Of a stretch of 64,000 bases of DNA, positions 1 to 8,351 are shown in pieces. Below the pieces are notes generated by a model, which searched no databases, was not told where the DNA came from, and saw nothing but the letters and a program-made list of their open reading frames with translations. The translations under genes and the position numbers were made by a program. The DNA comes from Flavobacterium sp. ACN6 (GTDB lineage Bacteria; Bacteroidota; Bacteroidia; Flavobacteriales; Flavobacteriaceae): assembly GCF_002304005.1 (NCBI RefSeq), contig NZ_MRCQ01000001.1, forward strand, positions 496,001 to 560,000, given 5' to 3'. Numbering within the stretch: the first letter of the stretch is position 1; each line of letters opens with the position of its first letter.

Positions 1-1
1 C

Positions 2-349
2 ATAGGAAACTTGCTTCGTTATGGCGTTTGGATTTCATTAGCAGTAGCTTTTATGGGCGGTATCGTGTATTTAATGCACAATGGCACCCAGATAGAAGAT
101 TATTCTGTTTTTAAGGAAAACGACCGCAATATATTTGAAGTGATTGCCGATATTTATCAAGGAGCAATTCAGGGAGATGGTGCATCATTAATCTTTACGG
201 GGATTATTTTACTCTTTTTAACACCCGTTTTAAGGGTTTTACTGTCGTTGTTTTCCTTTTTATTGGAAAAAGATTATTTATATGTAGGGATTACTTTAAT
301 CGTTATTGTAATCATTATTATTAGTATTTCATTCGGCTTCTCACATTGA
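2..349 (+). CDS. Partial DUF1634-type membrane protein (5' end outside window)
   Basis: The reading frame is open from the first bases of the window, so only the C-terminal part is present. What remains is a small integral membrane protein with three hydrophobic segments (roughly residues 8-25, 61-85 and 92-112 of the visible part) and a short soluble loop between the first two. The pattern, including an arginine-containing 'LRYGVW' entry into the first helix, resembles DUF1634 proteins, which commonly sit next to TauE/SafE-type anion exporters. The partner gene would lie upstream and is not visible. The function is unknown. The family call is from memory of the pattern and is moderate. Confidence 0.6.
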   Translation: MGNLLRYGVWISLAVAFMGGIVYLMHNGTQIEDYSVFKENDRNIFEVIADIYQGAIQGDGASLIFTGIILLFLTPVLRVLLSLFSFLLEKDYLYVGITLIVIVIIIISISFGFSH

Positions 350-356
350 TTGACGC

Positions 357-452
357 TGTAGGCTATAGGCTATAGGCTATAGGCTTTCCAATGCTTACAG
401 CTTATAGCTTATAGCTTACAGCCTAAAGCCTAAAGCCTAAAGCTTAAAGCCC
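357..452. repeat. 7-nt iterated repeat forming an imperfect hairpin
   Basis: A run of TAGGCTA-type heptamers (four units) is followed by a middle block of AGCTTAT units and then by AGCCTAA heptamers (four units) in the opposite sense. The left and right blocks are partly complementary, so the stretch can fold into a long imperfect hairpin. It ends about 18 nt before the ATG of the flavin oxidoreductase, so it may lie in that gene's leader. Confidence 0.8.
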
Positions 453-469
453 TCAAAAAAAAAACATAT

Positions 470-1492
470 ATGGAAATAGGAATAGACAGTTTTGCTTCGG
501 CAATGTATGGCGATAACAATACTTTAAGCAGTGTTGACGCAATGGAACAGTTACTGCAGAGAATTGAATTTGCAGATCAAGTCGGCCTTGATGTGTTCGG
601 GATTGGAGAACATCATAAAAAAGAGTTTTTAGATTCTGCCACAGCTGTTATTTTAAGTGCGGCGGCGGCAAGAACCAAAAATATAAGATTAGCAAGTGCG
701 GTTTCCGTTTTAAGTGCTGCAGATCCTGTGCGGGTGTATCAAAGTTTTGCTACTTTGGATTTGGTTTCCAAAGGAAGAGCAGAAATTGTAGTCGGGCGTG
801 GTTCTTCTATTGAAGCATATCCTCTTTTCGGCTATAATTTAAATGATTATGATGCGCTTTTCAGCGAAAAACTAGATTTACTTTTACAGATTCGTGACAA
901 TGAATTTGTTACTTGGGAAGGAAAATTTCGTCCCGCTATCCATAATCTTCCTGTTTATCCGAGAGCTATACAAGAAAAATTACCGATTTGGCTTGGAGTC
1001 GGCGGAACACCCGAATCTTTTGTTAGAGCGGGTTCGTTAGGACTTCCGTTAATGGTAGCCATTATTGGCGGACAAACACATCGTTTTAAACCTTTAATCG
1101 ATTTATACCGTCAGGCTGGACAAGCAGCAGGTTATAAACCAGAAGAATTAAAAGTTGGATTGCATTCGCCAGGATATATCGGTACCACAACAGAAAATGC
1201 GATCGCAGATTATTATCCAGGTTATGCCGAATTATGGACCAAATTAGGAAGAGAACGCGGCTGGCCTCCAGTAACAAAAGACAAATTTGACGGATTAATT
1301 GATGATCTGGGTGTTTTAATTGTGGGAAGTCCAGAAAGGGCTGCAGAGAAAATTCTACGTCATAGTGAAGCACTTGGAGGTGTTGATCGATTTACATTTC
1401 AAATGGACAACGCTGGATTAACCCACAAACAATTAATGAGCGCTATTGAATTAATTGGAACAAAACTGATTCCTTTGATTAAGAAGGGATAG
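470..1492 (+). CDS. LLM class flavin-dependent oxidoreductase
   Basis: A 340-residue single-domain protein of the bacterial-luciferase-like monooxygenase fold, expected to use reduced FMN (or F420 in other lineages) to oxidise a small organic substrate in the cytoplasm. The N-terminal beta strand with 'GIGEHH' (about residues 44-49), the 'IRLASAVSVLSAADPVRVYQ' core (about 72-91) and the 'GRAEIVVGRGS' strand (about 102-112) are characteristic of the family. The length is normal. It starts at ATG directly after a heptamer repeat and stands alone, followed by a hairpin-rich spacer. The substrate cannot be read from sequence. Confidence 0.88.
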   Translation: MEIGIDSFASAMYGDNNTLSSVDAMEQLLQRIEFADQVGLDVFGIGEHHKKEFLDSATAVILSAAAARTKNIRLASAVSVLSAADPVRVYQSFATLDLVSKGRAEIVVGRGSSIEAYPLFGYNLNDYDALFSEKLDLLLQIRDNEFVTWEGKFRPAIHNLPVYPRAIQEKLPIWLGVGGTPESFVRAGSLGLPLMVAIIGGQTHRFKPLIDLYRQAGQAAGYKPEELKVGLHSPGYIGTTTENAIADYYPGYAELWTKLGRERGWPPVTKDKFDGLIDDLGVLIVGSPERAAEKILRHSEALGGVDRFTFQMDNAGLTHKQLMSAIELIGTKLIPLIKKG

Positions 1493-1617
1493 TTTTTTTT
1501 TGCCGCAGATTTCACAGAGTAAAATGATTTAGCAGATTATTATTTATGAAATTTAAATCACAATTTCGAAATAATTGGATGTATCAGCTTTAGCTGTATG
1601 AGAATATTAAGAAAAGT

Positions 1618-1703
1618 AAAAGGCTTTAACCAAACCTCAATAGTTTGGCTAAAGCCTTTTTTGTAATCAAAACTTACACCTCCAGTTAAAACTGGAGGCA
1701 ATT
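1618..1703. repeat. Two-hairpin dispersed element (terminator-like)
   Basis: The first hairpin has 17-nt arms at 1619-1635 and 1643-1659 (one mismatch) and runs into a T-tract, so it can terminate the upstream gene. The second is CCTCCAGTTAAAACTGGAGG at 1679-1698, followed by CAATTC. The same two modules (GGCTTTAGCC...GGCTAAAGCC and CCTCCAG...CTGGAGG-CAATTC) recur in larger form near 29.4 and 29.75 kb. A short iterated CTCAGAAC/CTTAG stretch (about 1722-1756) then leads into the stop codon of the next gene. Confidence 0.75.
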
Positions 1704-1751
1704 CAAAAGCCTATTAAACTTATAGTCTTAGCATCTCAGAACCTCAGTACC

Positions 1752-4151
1752 TTAAAATTTATAAGTTACACCAACTCTAACATTTCTTCCGGGCTCAGAC
1801 TGCCAATAGTAAGCTTGTAACCACTCATAGTAAGAACCGCTGTATAGATATTTATCGAGAATATTAAATACGTTTGCCGTAACTTTAACTTTTCCTATTT
1901 CGTAAGACAAGCCTCCGTCCAATTTAAAATATGACGGTAATTTTTCAAGACCTTCACCCCATGTATCAGTTTGACGTCCGTCAAGGAAAGTCCCACCAAT
2001 AGAAGCGCCAAATCCTTTCATTTTACCAGATTGAATGGTATAATTTAACCAAGCATTTGCAGTATGTTTTGAATATCCAGGAACAACATCTCCTACATTA
2101 ATCCCTTCTACATTAGATTCTGTAACAGTAGATTCTGTAAAAGCATAATTTGCTATCAGGTTAAGACCATCAAATAATTTCCCTCTTAGATCAAACTCAA
2201 ACCCTTGCGCTCTTTTTTCACCTAATACAATTTTTGTTGGATTAGACGGCGTACTTAAAGGGTCAGCTGTTAATTCATTCTTTTTCAAAATATTATAAAC
2301 AGACAAAGTAGTATTCCAAGAACCATCAAACCAATCTTTTTTAATACCAAATTCTACGTTATTACCTGTTAAAGGCTTCAACTCTCCATCTCTAACAACT
2401 CCAGATTGCGGTGTAAAAGCTTGATCATATAATCCATAAACTGCCAAGTCTTTCGTAATCGAATAACTTACTCCGAAACGTGGCGTTATATGACTATCTT
2501 CCTGTGGGTCGTCATAGCTGTTAGTCTGTTTAATCCACGTATATCTTGCTGCAAGTGTTACTCTTAATCTGTTTTGAAAAAAACCAAGTTCATCCTGAAT
2601 ATATCCAGCTGCATATTTTGAACCATAAAGTCCTCCTGCCCTTTGGCTTAAAGGCGTATCATGATCAAATTGCGGTAAACCATTCGAAGGAGTTCCGTAA
2701 TTTGGGTTAAAAATATTAAAAGGATTATCAGCGGTATCAAGGTCATGAGATTGTCCCCAATCTGCCATATAATCTTTGTCTCCTAAATCTACACCTCCCA
2801 AAACTTTATGAGAAACACCACCAGTGTTGAATTTTCCATTCACAAAAATCTGGCCTAGAAACATATTACTATCCGCATCCCAGATACCAACGTTTCTAAT
2901 AATCTCACCGTTACTAATATCTCCATTTGGAGTTGTTGCTGGTCCTACTGCAGATGGCCAAGAACTGTATCCTTGCTGCATATATTTGAAATAAGAAGTC
3001 TGAGCTGTCAATTTCCAGTTATCATCAAACTTATGTTCGAATTGTAAATAACCACTGTGATCTTGAATATTGGTATCTGGTAAACCTGGCGCCGTCATGG
3101 TAAAATCACGGGGCATAGTAGCATAACCGCCTGCCTTTGGTCCAAAAACATAGTAAGAACCAACTTCTGTCATATTTGCATATTGAAAATTATATTCAAA
3201 AGTTAATTTTGTTCGATCATCAAATTGATATGAAATAACTGGTGCAATAACATAACGGTCATTGTGCTCAAACGGACGATGAGATCCTTTTTTTTGAGCC
3301 GCACCATTAAATCTGTACAATAATTTTCCTTTTTTATCCAGTTTACCATCGAGGTCTATACTTACTCTGTAGAAATCAAAACTTCCTACTAAAGCACTAA
3401 CCTCTCCTTTTGTAACCCCAGTAGGTTTTTTTGTTACTACATTATACAAACCACTAGGATCTCCGCTGGAAAGCATAAATCCAGCTGGTCCTTTTACAAA
3501 TTCGATATGGTCAACAAAACTCATGTCTTCTGTTAAAGGTCCCCAGAAAGAAGAAACCACATTAAAACCGTTTCTAAAAGCCTGAATTTGCGAACCCCTC
3601 ATTGTGATATTGGTATACAAATCGCCCCAGTGTTCTAAACGAACGGCACCACTCACGTTGCGAATTACTCCGTCGCTCATACTCGTAATCTGTTGATCTT
3701 TTAATGTTTGAGCACTTACAATTTGTATGTTTTGCGGAATTTCTAACACTGGAGTTTGAAGACGCAAAGACATTGAAGGTTTGTCTTGCTTGTATTTATT
3801 TTTAGTAATGACTACTTCATCAAGATCCTGCTGACTTTCTGAAAGTGAAAAATTCTTTGTTGTAGTTTGTTTTGAACTCACTACAATATTGTCTTCTATA
3901 CTTTGTATACCGACACCTTTTATAACGATAGTGTAAGGTCCTGGTTTCACATTTTTGATTTCAAAATATCCTGATTCGCTGGTCACATCTGAATACTTAG
4001 TTCCTTTTAGGCTTACAGAAATATTTTCTGCTGGTTTATTGCCGCTTAAAGAAACTTTTCCATTTATATTTCCAAGCTGTTGCGCCATCATACTTAATGA
4101 GCTGAAAAACAACATAAAAATGTAAATTCTTGGATTAAAAACTATTTTCAT
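1752..4151 (-). CDS. TonB-dependent siderophore receptor with carboxypeptidase-regulatory-like domain
   Basis: A 799-residue outer-membrane receptor that should import a ferric siderophore or similar metal chelate using TonB energy. A signal peptide occupies about residues 1-24 (ending 'SLSMMAQ'). A carboxypeptidase D regulatory-like domain follows (about 26-105), then the plug (about 125-240, with 'PQNIQIVSAQTLKDQQ' and 'IEFVKGPAGFML') and a 22-stranded barrel ending in the aromatic C-terminus 'VGVTYKF'. The plug wording matches siderophore-type receptors (TIGR01783-like) rather than SusC. It is monocistronic here and read divergently from the thiolase gene; a good Bacteroidota promoter lies just upstream. 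The ligand is not identifiable. Confidence 0.9.
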   Translation of the reverse strand: MKIVFNPRIYIFMLFFSSLSMMAQQLGNINGKVSLSGNKPAENISVSLKGTKYSDVTSESGYFEIKNVKPGPYTIVIKGVGIQSIEDNIVVSSKQTTTKNFSLSESQQDLDEVVITKNKYKQDKPSMSLRLQTPVLEIPQNIQIVSAQTLKDQQITSMSDGVIRNVSGAVRLEHWGDLYTNITMRGSQIQAFRNGFNVVSSFWGPLTEDMSFVDHIEFVKGPAGFMLSSGDPSGLYNVVTKKPTGVTKGEVSALVGSFDFYRVSIDLDGKLDKKGKLLYRFNGAAQKKGSHRPFEHNDRYVIAPVISYQFDDRTKLTFEYNFQYANMTEVGSYYVFGPKAGGYATMPRDFTMTAPGLPDTNIQDHSGYLQFEHKFDDNWKLTAQTSYFKYMQQGYSSWPSAVGPATTPNGDISNGEIIRNVGIWDADSNMFLGQIFVNGKFNTGGVSHKVLGGVDLGDKDYMADWGQSHDLDTADNPFNIFNPNYGTPSNGLPQFDHDTPLSQRAGGLYGSKYAAGYIQDELGFFQNRLRVTLAARYTWIKQTNSYDDPQEDSHITPRFGVSYSITKDLAVYGLYDQAFTPQSGVVRDGELKPLTGNNVEFGIKKDWFDGSWNTTLSVYNILKKNELTADPLSTPSNPTKIVLGEKRAQGFEFDLRGKLFDGLNLIANYAFTESTVTESNVEGINVGDVVPGYSKHTANAWLNYTIQSGKMKGFGASIGGTFLDGRQTDTWGEGLEKLPSYFKLDGGLSYEIGKVKVTANVFNILDKYLYSGSYYEWLQAYYWQSEPGRNVRVGVTYKF

Positions 4152-4175
4152 TTTGGTTTATTTAAAATTTCGGAT

Positions 4176-4207
4176 CAAAAGTATGTTCTAATCTTAACTT
4201 TTCCAAA
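4176..4207 (-). promoter_or_regulatory. Candidate Bacteroidota sigma promoter of the TonB receptor
   Basis: On the minus strand a TAnnTTTG -7 box (4176-4183) is preceded by TTTG (4204-4207) with a 20-nt spacer, which is the spacing expected for the Bacteroidota primary sigma factor. The -7 box lies about 25 nt before the start codon at 4151. Inferred from motif match only. Confidence 0.6.
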
Positions 4208-4391
4208 TTATTTTTATTCATTCTAAATAAATCTAACATTTTGTAATAAATTAGCAATAAAATTAAATTGAAACTGCGCAAATTTTAAGTTATTTCCTGA
4301 TAATAGTAATGTAGATTAAGTATTAAACCGAATTCTATTTTTATCTTTATAATTCCAAAAACTCAACCTAAAATTCACTAAAAGCACTGAT

Positions 4392-5669
4392 ATGAAACCA
4401 GATACAATACGAAAAATAGCCATTGTAGGTTATAATAGAATTCCTTTTGCAAGAGCCAATACGGCTTATTCTTCTGTTGGAAACAAAGAAATGATGACGG
4501 CCTCACTAAACGGACTTATCGATAAATACAATTTAAAGGGAAAGTTATTAGGCGAAGTTGCCGGCGGTGCAGTTATAAAACATACTTATGATAACAATTT
4601 GATTCGTGAATGTGTCATGCAAACCAGTCTAGACCCCGCTACTCCAGCATGCGATTTACAACAGGCTTGTGATACTGGAATTGAAAGTGCCATTTATATT
4701 GCCAACAAAATTGCTCTGGGACAAATTGAATCTGGAATTGCTGGCGGTGTAGATTCTATTAGTGATATGCCGATTGCTGTCAGCGAAAAACTTAGAAAAG
4801 TATTGTTAGATGCGAGGAAAGCGAAATCTTTAGGAGAAAAAATCAAATTGTTTTTAAAACTTAGACCGAAAGATTTTAGTCCGTTAGTTCCAAAAAACGA
4901 AGAATCACAAACTGGACTTTCTATGGGCGGGCATACTGAAATTACAGCAAAACATTATAAAATATCTCGAGAAGAACAAGATCAATTTGCTTTAAAAAGT
5001 CATTTGAATATGGCAAAAGCATACGACGAAGGATTTTTTGATGATATGATTACGCCTTTCAACGGATTAGAAAAAGATAATAATCTTAGAAAAGACAGTA
5101 CGCTTGAAAAATTAGCCAAATTAAATCCAGCTTTCGATAAAGCAAACGGAACTTTGACAGCTGGAAATTCCACCCCGTTAACAGATGGAGCTTCTTGCAT
5201 TTTACTTGCAAGCGAAGAATGGGCAAAAGAACAGGGACTTCCTATATTAGCTTATATTTCGTTTGCAGAAGTTGCGGCGATCGAGTATGTCAAAAACCAG
5301 CAGAATCTTTTATTAGCACCTTTATTTGCAGCCTCGAGAATGCTCGAAAAAGCGGGATTAAATCTTCAGGATTTTGATTATTATGAAATTCACGAAGCTT
5401 TTGCTGCACAGGTTTTAGCTACTTTAAAAATTTGGGAAAGTCCTGAACTCAGTCAATCGATTGGTTTGAAGAAAACTTTAGGAGCTATCGACAGGGAAAA
5501 ACTAAATGTAAAAGGAAGCAGTCTGGCTGCAGCACATCCTTTTGCTGCAACGGGCGGCAGAATTATTGGCGTAATGGCAAAATTGCTTAACGAAAAAGGT
5601 TCTGGCAGGGGTTTTGTCTCTATTTGCGCGGCCGGCGGACAAGGAGTTACAATGATAATCGAAAAATAA
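4392..5669 (+). CDS. Acetyl-CoA C-acyltransferase (thiolase, FadI-like)
   Basis: A 425-residue cytoplasmic thiolase that cleaves 3-ketoacyl-CoA with CoA, or condenses acetyl-CoA. The nucleophilic cysteine is in 'QQACDTG' (C93). The histidine motif, usually NEAF, is 'HEAF' at 334-337. 'AHPFAATGGR' (about 381-390) and the proton-exchange cysteine in 'CAAGGQG' (C412) complete the active site. The length and the lysine-rich insertion after about residue 140 fit the FadI/trifunctional-beta type better than AtoB. No other beta-oxidation gene is adjacent, so its physiological role (fatty-acid degradation or biosynthetic) is open. Confidence 0.92.
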   Translation: MKPDTIRKIAIVGYNRIPFARANTAYSSVGNKEMMTASLNGLIDKYNLKGKLLGEVAGGAVIKHTYDNNLIRECVMQTSLDPATPACDLQQACDTGIESAIYIANKIALGQIESGIAGGVDSISDMPIAVSEKLRKVLLDARKAKSLGEKIKLFLKLRPKDFSPLVPKNEESQTGLSMGGHTEITAKHYKISREEQDQFALKSHLNMAKAYDEGFFDDMITPFNGLEKDNNLRKDSTLEKLAKLNPAFDKANGTLTAGNSTPLTDGASCILLASEEWAKEQGLPILAYISFAEVAAIEYVKNQQNLLLAPLFAASRMLEKAGLNLQDFDYYEIHEAFAAQVLATLKIWESPELSQSIGLKKTLGAIDREKLNVKGSSLAAAHPFAATGGRIIGVMAKLLNEKGSGRGFVSICAAGGQGVTMIIEK

Positions 5670-5700
5670 CATCTTATTTAGAAATCATTTACTTTATAAA

Positions 5701-5766
5701 AATCTGCAAAATCCGCTAAATCTGCGAGTAAAAAATTACTCACACATTTAGCAGATTTGGCAGATT
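5701..5766 (+). terminator. Long imperfect hairpin with T-tract, after the thiolase gene
   Basis: Arms of 31 nt (5701-5731 and 5736-5766) pair at 27 positions around a four-base loop and are followed by a run of T. It is built from 'AAATCTGC' units of the kind scattered through the window, so it is also a repeat element. It would terminate transcription of the thiolase gene. Confidence 0.6.
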
Positions 5767-5795
5767 CTTTTTTTATAATAAAGCTGACATAAAAT

Positions 5796-5969
5796 TTAAT
5801 CTTTCTTAAATAATCTTTCCTGCCTATCGCGATAAATCCTTTTAATTGCGGTCACAGCATTATTTTCAGAAACAATTTTGATGCGATAATCATCTGTTCC
5901 ATCGACCATAAATAAATCGGATTCCAGTGGTGTCAGTAAAAGAGTAATTATATTATTCCATCTAAAGCT
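5796..5969 (-). pseudogene. C-terminal remnant of a protein, possibly a hydrolase tail
   Basis: The minus strand holds an open segment of 57 codons ending in a normal stop. It begins right after an in-frame stop and has no start codon of its own near the front. The peptide is protein-like (for example 'LTPLESDLFMVDGTDDYRI' then 'KIVSENNAVTAI' and 'IYRDRQERLFKKD'). The alternation of 'L-P-L--D-F-V-G' and 'I-ENNAVTAI' resembles the last beta strands of DUF3471-like tails of serine hydrolases. The rest of the gene is missing; the next gene upstream is unrelated. The family suggestion is weak; that it is a coding remnant is moderately likely. Confidence 0.45.
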
Positions 5970-6025
5970 TTACTATTTTAAATACTGATTACTTATTTCG
6001 TTCTCCAGCAGATTTTGGAGATTAA

Positions 6026-6071
6026 AGAGATTTTTTAATTTTTAATTTTTAATTTTTAATTTTTAATTTTA
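6026..6071. repeat. TTTTTAA heptamer iteration
   Basis: About five tandem copies of TTTTTAA sit directly against the stop codon of the DapB-like gene. This is a low-complexity slippage-type repeat like the other 7-nt iterations of the window. Confidence 0.75.
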
Positions 6072-6821
6072 TCAAACCGTAAAGTAAGGCGTCAGAATAT
6101 CTTCAAAATTATACAAGCCGTTTTCTTTTTCTTTTATGTTTTCGGCAACAAAGATGACACCATTTCCAAAAGCCTCTCTGGAAATTGATTCATGTATAAT
6201 TCGAACCGTTTGAAAAGGAAAGCCAAATATAACTTCGTGTTTTCCAACAATTCCTCCAGCACGTACCGAATTGATATTTTCTTTGTCAACATCCAGAGCT
6301 TCAGCAATTTTTATAGCTGTTCCAGAAGTTCCTTCTTTTGCTTTAAAGTGCTCTTCATTTACTTCAATATCAACCCACGGAGCAATTTTCTTTAAAAATT
6401 TGGCAGCAAATAATAAGTAATTAACGCCCAAAGTGATATTTGGAGACCAAAAAACAGTTGTTTTCTGTCCCAGTTTTTTTAGAAACTGAAGTTCTTTTTC
6501 TTTATAATGTGAAATTGCCGAAATGATTTTTACGTTATTTTTCGCAGCTGCCTCGCCATACGTATAAATTCCCTGATGAGAAGAAAAATCGATAATTACA
6601 TCAACCGGATGTTTTTCTAACAATTCATCGATTGAAGTTTTGGAACTAGAATAGATTAGGCCGGGTTCGTCTGACTGCACTCCAAAAAACTCTGGTACCG
6701 ATCTGTGTTCCAACACTGTACTTTGTCTTAAAACCCATTCTAGGCAGAATTTTTTATTTTCTAATAATATTGAAGCAACTGATTTTCCAGTTTTTCCGAA
6801 TCCGATTAATCCTATTTTCAT
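6072..6821 (-). CDS. Divergent dihydrodipicolinate reductase (DapB)-like protein
   Basis: About 249 residues with the two-domain DapB layout. The N-terminal Rossmann fold has 'IGLIGFGKTGKSVAS' (GxxGxxG-type). The C-terminal domain carries 'EGTSGTAIKIAEAL', matching the substrate-binding DAPSGTA segment. In E. coli DapB the preceding active-site motif is HHRHK; here the aligned stretch is 'EEHFKAK', so one histidine and the standard lysine position are changed. Either it is a diverged reductase paralogue or it acts on another substrate. No lysine biosynthesis genes adjoin it. The start is chosen at the ATG giving 'MKIGLIG'; another ATG lies two codons upstream (6827). Confidence 0.7.
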   Translation of the reverse strand: MKIGLIGFGKTGKSVASILLENKKFCLEWVLRQSTVLEHRSVPEFFGVQSDEPGLIYSSSKTSIDELLEKHPVDVIIDFSSHQGIYTYGEAAAKNNVKIISAISHYKEKELQFLKKLGQKTTVFWSPNITLGVNYLLFAAKFLKKIAPWVDIEVNEEHFKAKEGTSGTAIKIAEALDVDKENINSVRAGGIVGKHEVIFGFPFQTVRIIHESISREAFGNGVIFVAENIKEKENGLYNFEDILTPYFTV

Positions 6822-7193
6822 AAGCATTTGTTTTTTAAATGAGCGAAGTGCCCGTTAGAAAAATTGATATTGTAAAGTGGTAAATATCAATTCAAATTTT
6901 AATTTATAAAAACAGTTTTATAACTGCTATTTTAGTAAAAATAGGAAAATCACAACAGAAATTCTAGTAAAAAATGATTTTTATAACAAAAAACGGCATC
7001 ATTAATACGTTTTTATTTATTAATTAAAATTTCTCGTGAAATATTTCAACTGTAATTATTCACCTTTTAAAATCGTTTTACAGCTTCTTTTTGACATAAA
7101 AAAATACCACAAAAAAAAGAATTTGGTAATATATAAGTAAACTTATTTTCAGTAGATTTATCGCCAGAACCCCCAAATAAACAGCAGTAAGTA
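6822..7193. other. AT-rich intergenic region, no gene seen
   Basis: Divergent spacer between the DapB-like and DUF1810 genes. It is very AT-rich and contains no convincing open frame, hairpin or repeat. It presumably holds both promoters, but no clean TAnnTTTG box was found. Confidence 0.6.
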
Positions 7194-7628
7194 ATGGCCT
7201 ACAACAACAATGAATTGCTTCGTTTTTTAGATGCTCAGAACAAATTGTATTTGACAGCTTTGGACGAAATTAAAAATGGTAAAAAAGAATCTCCATGGAT
7301 GTGGTTTGTCTTTCCACAAATTAAAGGAATGGGTTCGAGTGATACTTCGAAATTCTACGAAATCAAAAATGCAGATGAAGCAATTGCTTTTCTAGAACAC
7401 CCAATTTTAGGAAAACATCTTGTAGAAATCACAGCCGAATTAATCAAAAAAGAAGAAGACACCGTAACCGACATATTCGGAAATACTGATGTTGAAAAAC
7501 TGCAATCCTGCATGACGTTATTTGCAAGCGTTCAGAACTCAGAACCTATTTTTCAAGAAGTCCTGCATAAATATTTTGACGGATCATCTGATTTCCATAC
7601 CCTGCAGCTTTTATACAATAACCTGTGA
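7194..7628 (+). CDS. DUF1810 family protein
   Basis: A 144-residue soluble protein of the DUF1810 family (sometimes labelled calpastatin in databases). The diagnostic block is 'SPWMWFVFPQIKGMG' (about 33-47), followed by 'AIAFLEHPILGKHL' and the 'DVEKLQSCMTLF' motif (about 99-110). The length is typical for the family. The biochemical role is unknown; distant relatives belong to the NADAR/YbiA-like ADP-ribose-related superfamily, but I cannot verify that here. It is a single gene with a non-coding spacer on each side. Confidence 0.85.
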   Translation: MAYNNNELLRFLDAQNKLYLTALDEIKNGKKESPWMWFVFPQIKGMGSSDTSKFYEIKNADEAIAFLEHPILGKHLVEITAELIKKEEDTVTDIFGNTDVEKLQSCMTLFASVQNSEPIFQEVLHKYFDGSSDFHTLQLLYNNL

Positions 7629-7707
7629 ATTGGTTGTCTTTAAAGGCTTTATATTAAAATTTATTATAAAAAATATAGCATTTTACAGCATTTAAAAATA
7701 AGATAAC

Positions 7708-7715
7708 TATATTTG
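7708..7715 (+). promoter_or_regulatory. Candidate -7 box (TAnnTTTG) of the 7.8-14.2 kb operon
   Basis: TATATTTG matches the Bacteroidota -7 consensus and lies 65 nt before the ATG at 7780. No clear -33 TTG is present at the expected distance, which would fit a weak or regulated promoter. Confidence 0.5.
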
Positions 7716-7729
7716 CAACACTGTTGCGA
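7713..7729. promoter_or_regulatory. Candidate operator palindrome overlapping the -7 box
   Basis: The sequence TTGCAACACTGTTGCGA is an interrupted palindrome with perfect GCAAC/GTTGC arms around ACT. It overlaps the 3' end of the -7 box, the usual place for a repressor site. Size and symmetry would suit a Fur/Zur-type or other dimeric metalloregulator, consistent with the metal-flavoured operon downstream; the identity of the regulator is inference. Confidence 0.45.
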
Positions 7730-7779
7730 TTAAATATTTCAGTATTAGATACTTAAATTTTGGCACAGAAATACCACTA

Positions 7780-8130
7780 ATGAAAAAGAGAATCGTAATT
7801 GTAAATTTCTTAGCATCTTTTGCAGTATTGTGCGCAATGCTGTTTCAGACGGTGCACTCTTACGAGCATTTTTTCAAACAGCTTTCAGAAAAACCGTGCC
7901 AGCATCATACCAGTGCCAATCAGAAAGAAATAACGCATAGTCATACTACTGACAACCAATGTCATGTGTGTCATTTTGCATTTAGTACATTTATTCCAAA
8001 TGCTGCTGAAGCTGTGCTTTTTCAAAAGATAAAAATCGAAACGAAACCTGTATTTACTTATACCAAATCGGTTTCCACATTCTTCAAAGGCAGTTTATTT
8101 GCTTTAAGGGCACCTCCTGCTCTACTTTAG
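7780..8130 (+). CDS. Small exported His/Cys-rich protein (DUF2946-like)
   Basis: A 116-residue protein with one N-terminal hydrophobic segment (about residues 5-24) acting as signal peptide or anchor. It then has a metal-binding-looking central region: 'EHFF', 'CQHHTS', 'HSHTTDNQCHVCHF' (about 40-70). It ends in 'LFALRAPPALL', and a terminal 'RAPP' is typical of small DUF2946-like peptides found beside copper and other metal genes. It probably binds a transition metal in the periplasm. It is the first gene after the candidate operator and is followed, 221 nt later, by the ABC ATPase. The family call is tentative; the metal-ligand richness is direct observation. Confidence 0.6.
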   Translation: MKKRIVIVNFLASFAVLCAMLFQTVHSYEHFFKQLSEKPCQHHTSANQKEITHSHTTDNQCHVCHFAFSTFIPNAAEAVLFQKIKIETKPVFTYTKSVSTFFKGSLFALRAPPALL

Positions 8131-8351
8131 TTTACAAGTTTATTTTAGCGCTTCATTTTTTTTGCTTTTTAAAATTAAAAGGAAAATATTTTCTTCTGGT
8201 TTTTAATTCAAGATAGAATTTCATATTCATTTGATACTTGCGCTTTCGCGAATACACCTTTGTAAACTTCCATTAATATTTTTAAAGAATTCCAGCTTTT
8301 TATAGGCTGTGAGATCTGTTTTTATTCACAAAAATCCAAATCAATATAATT

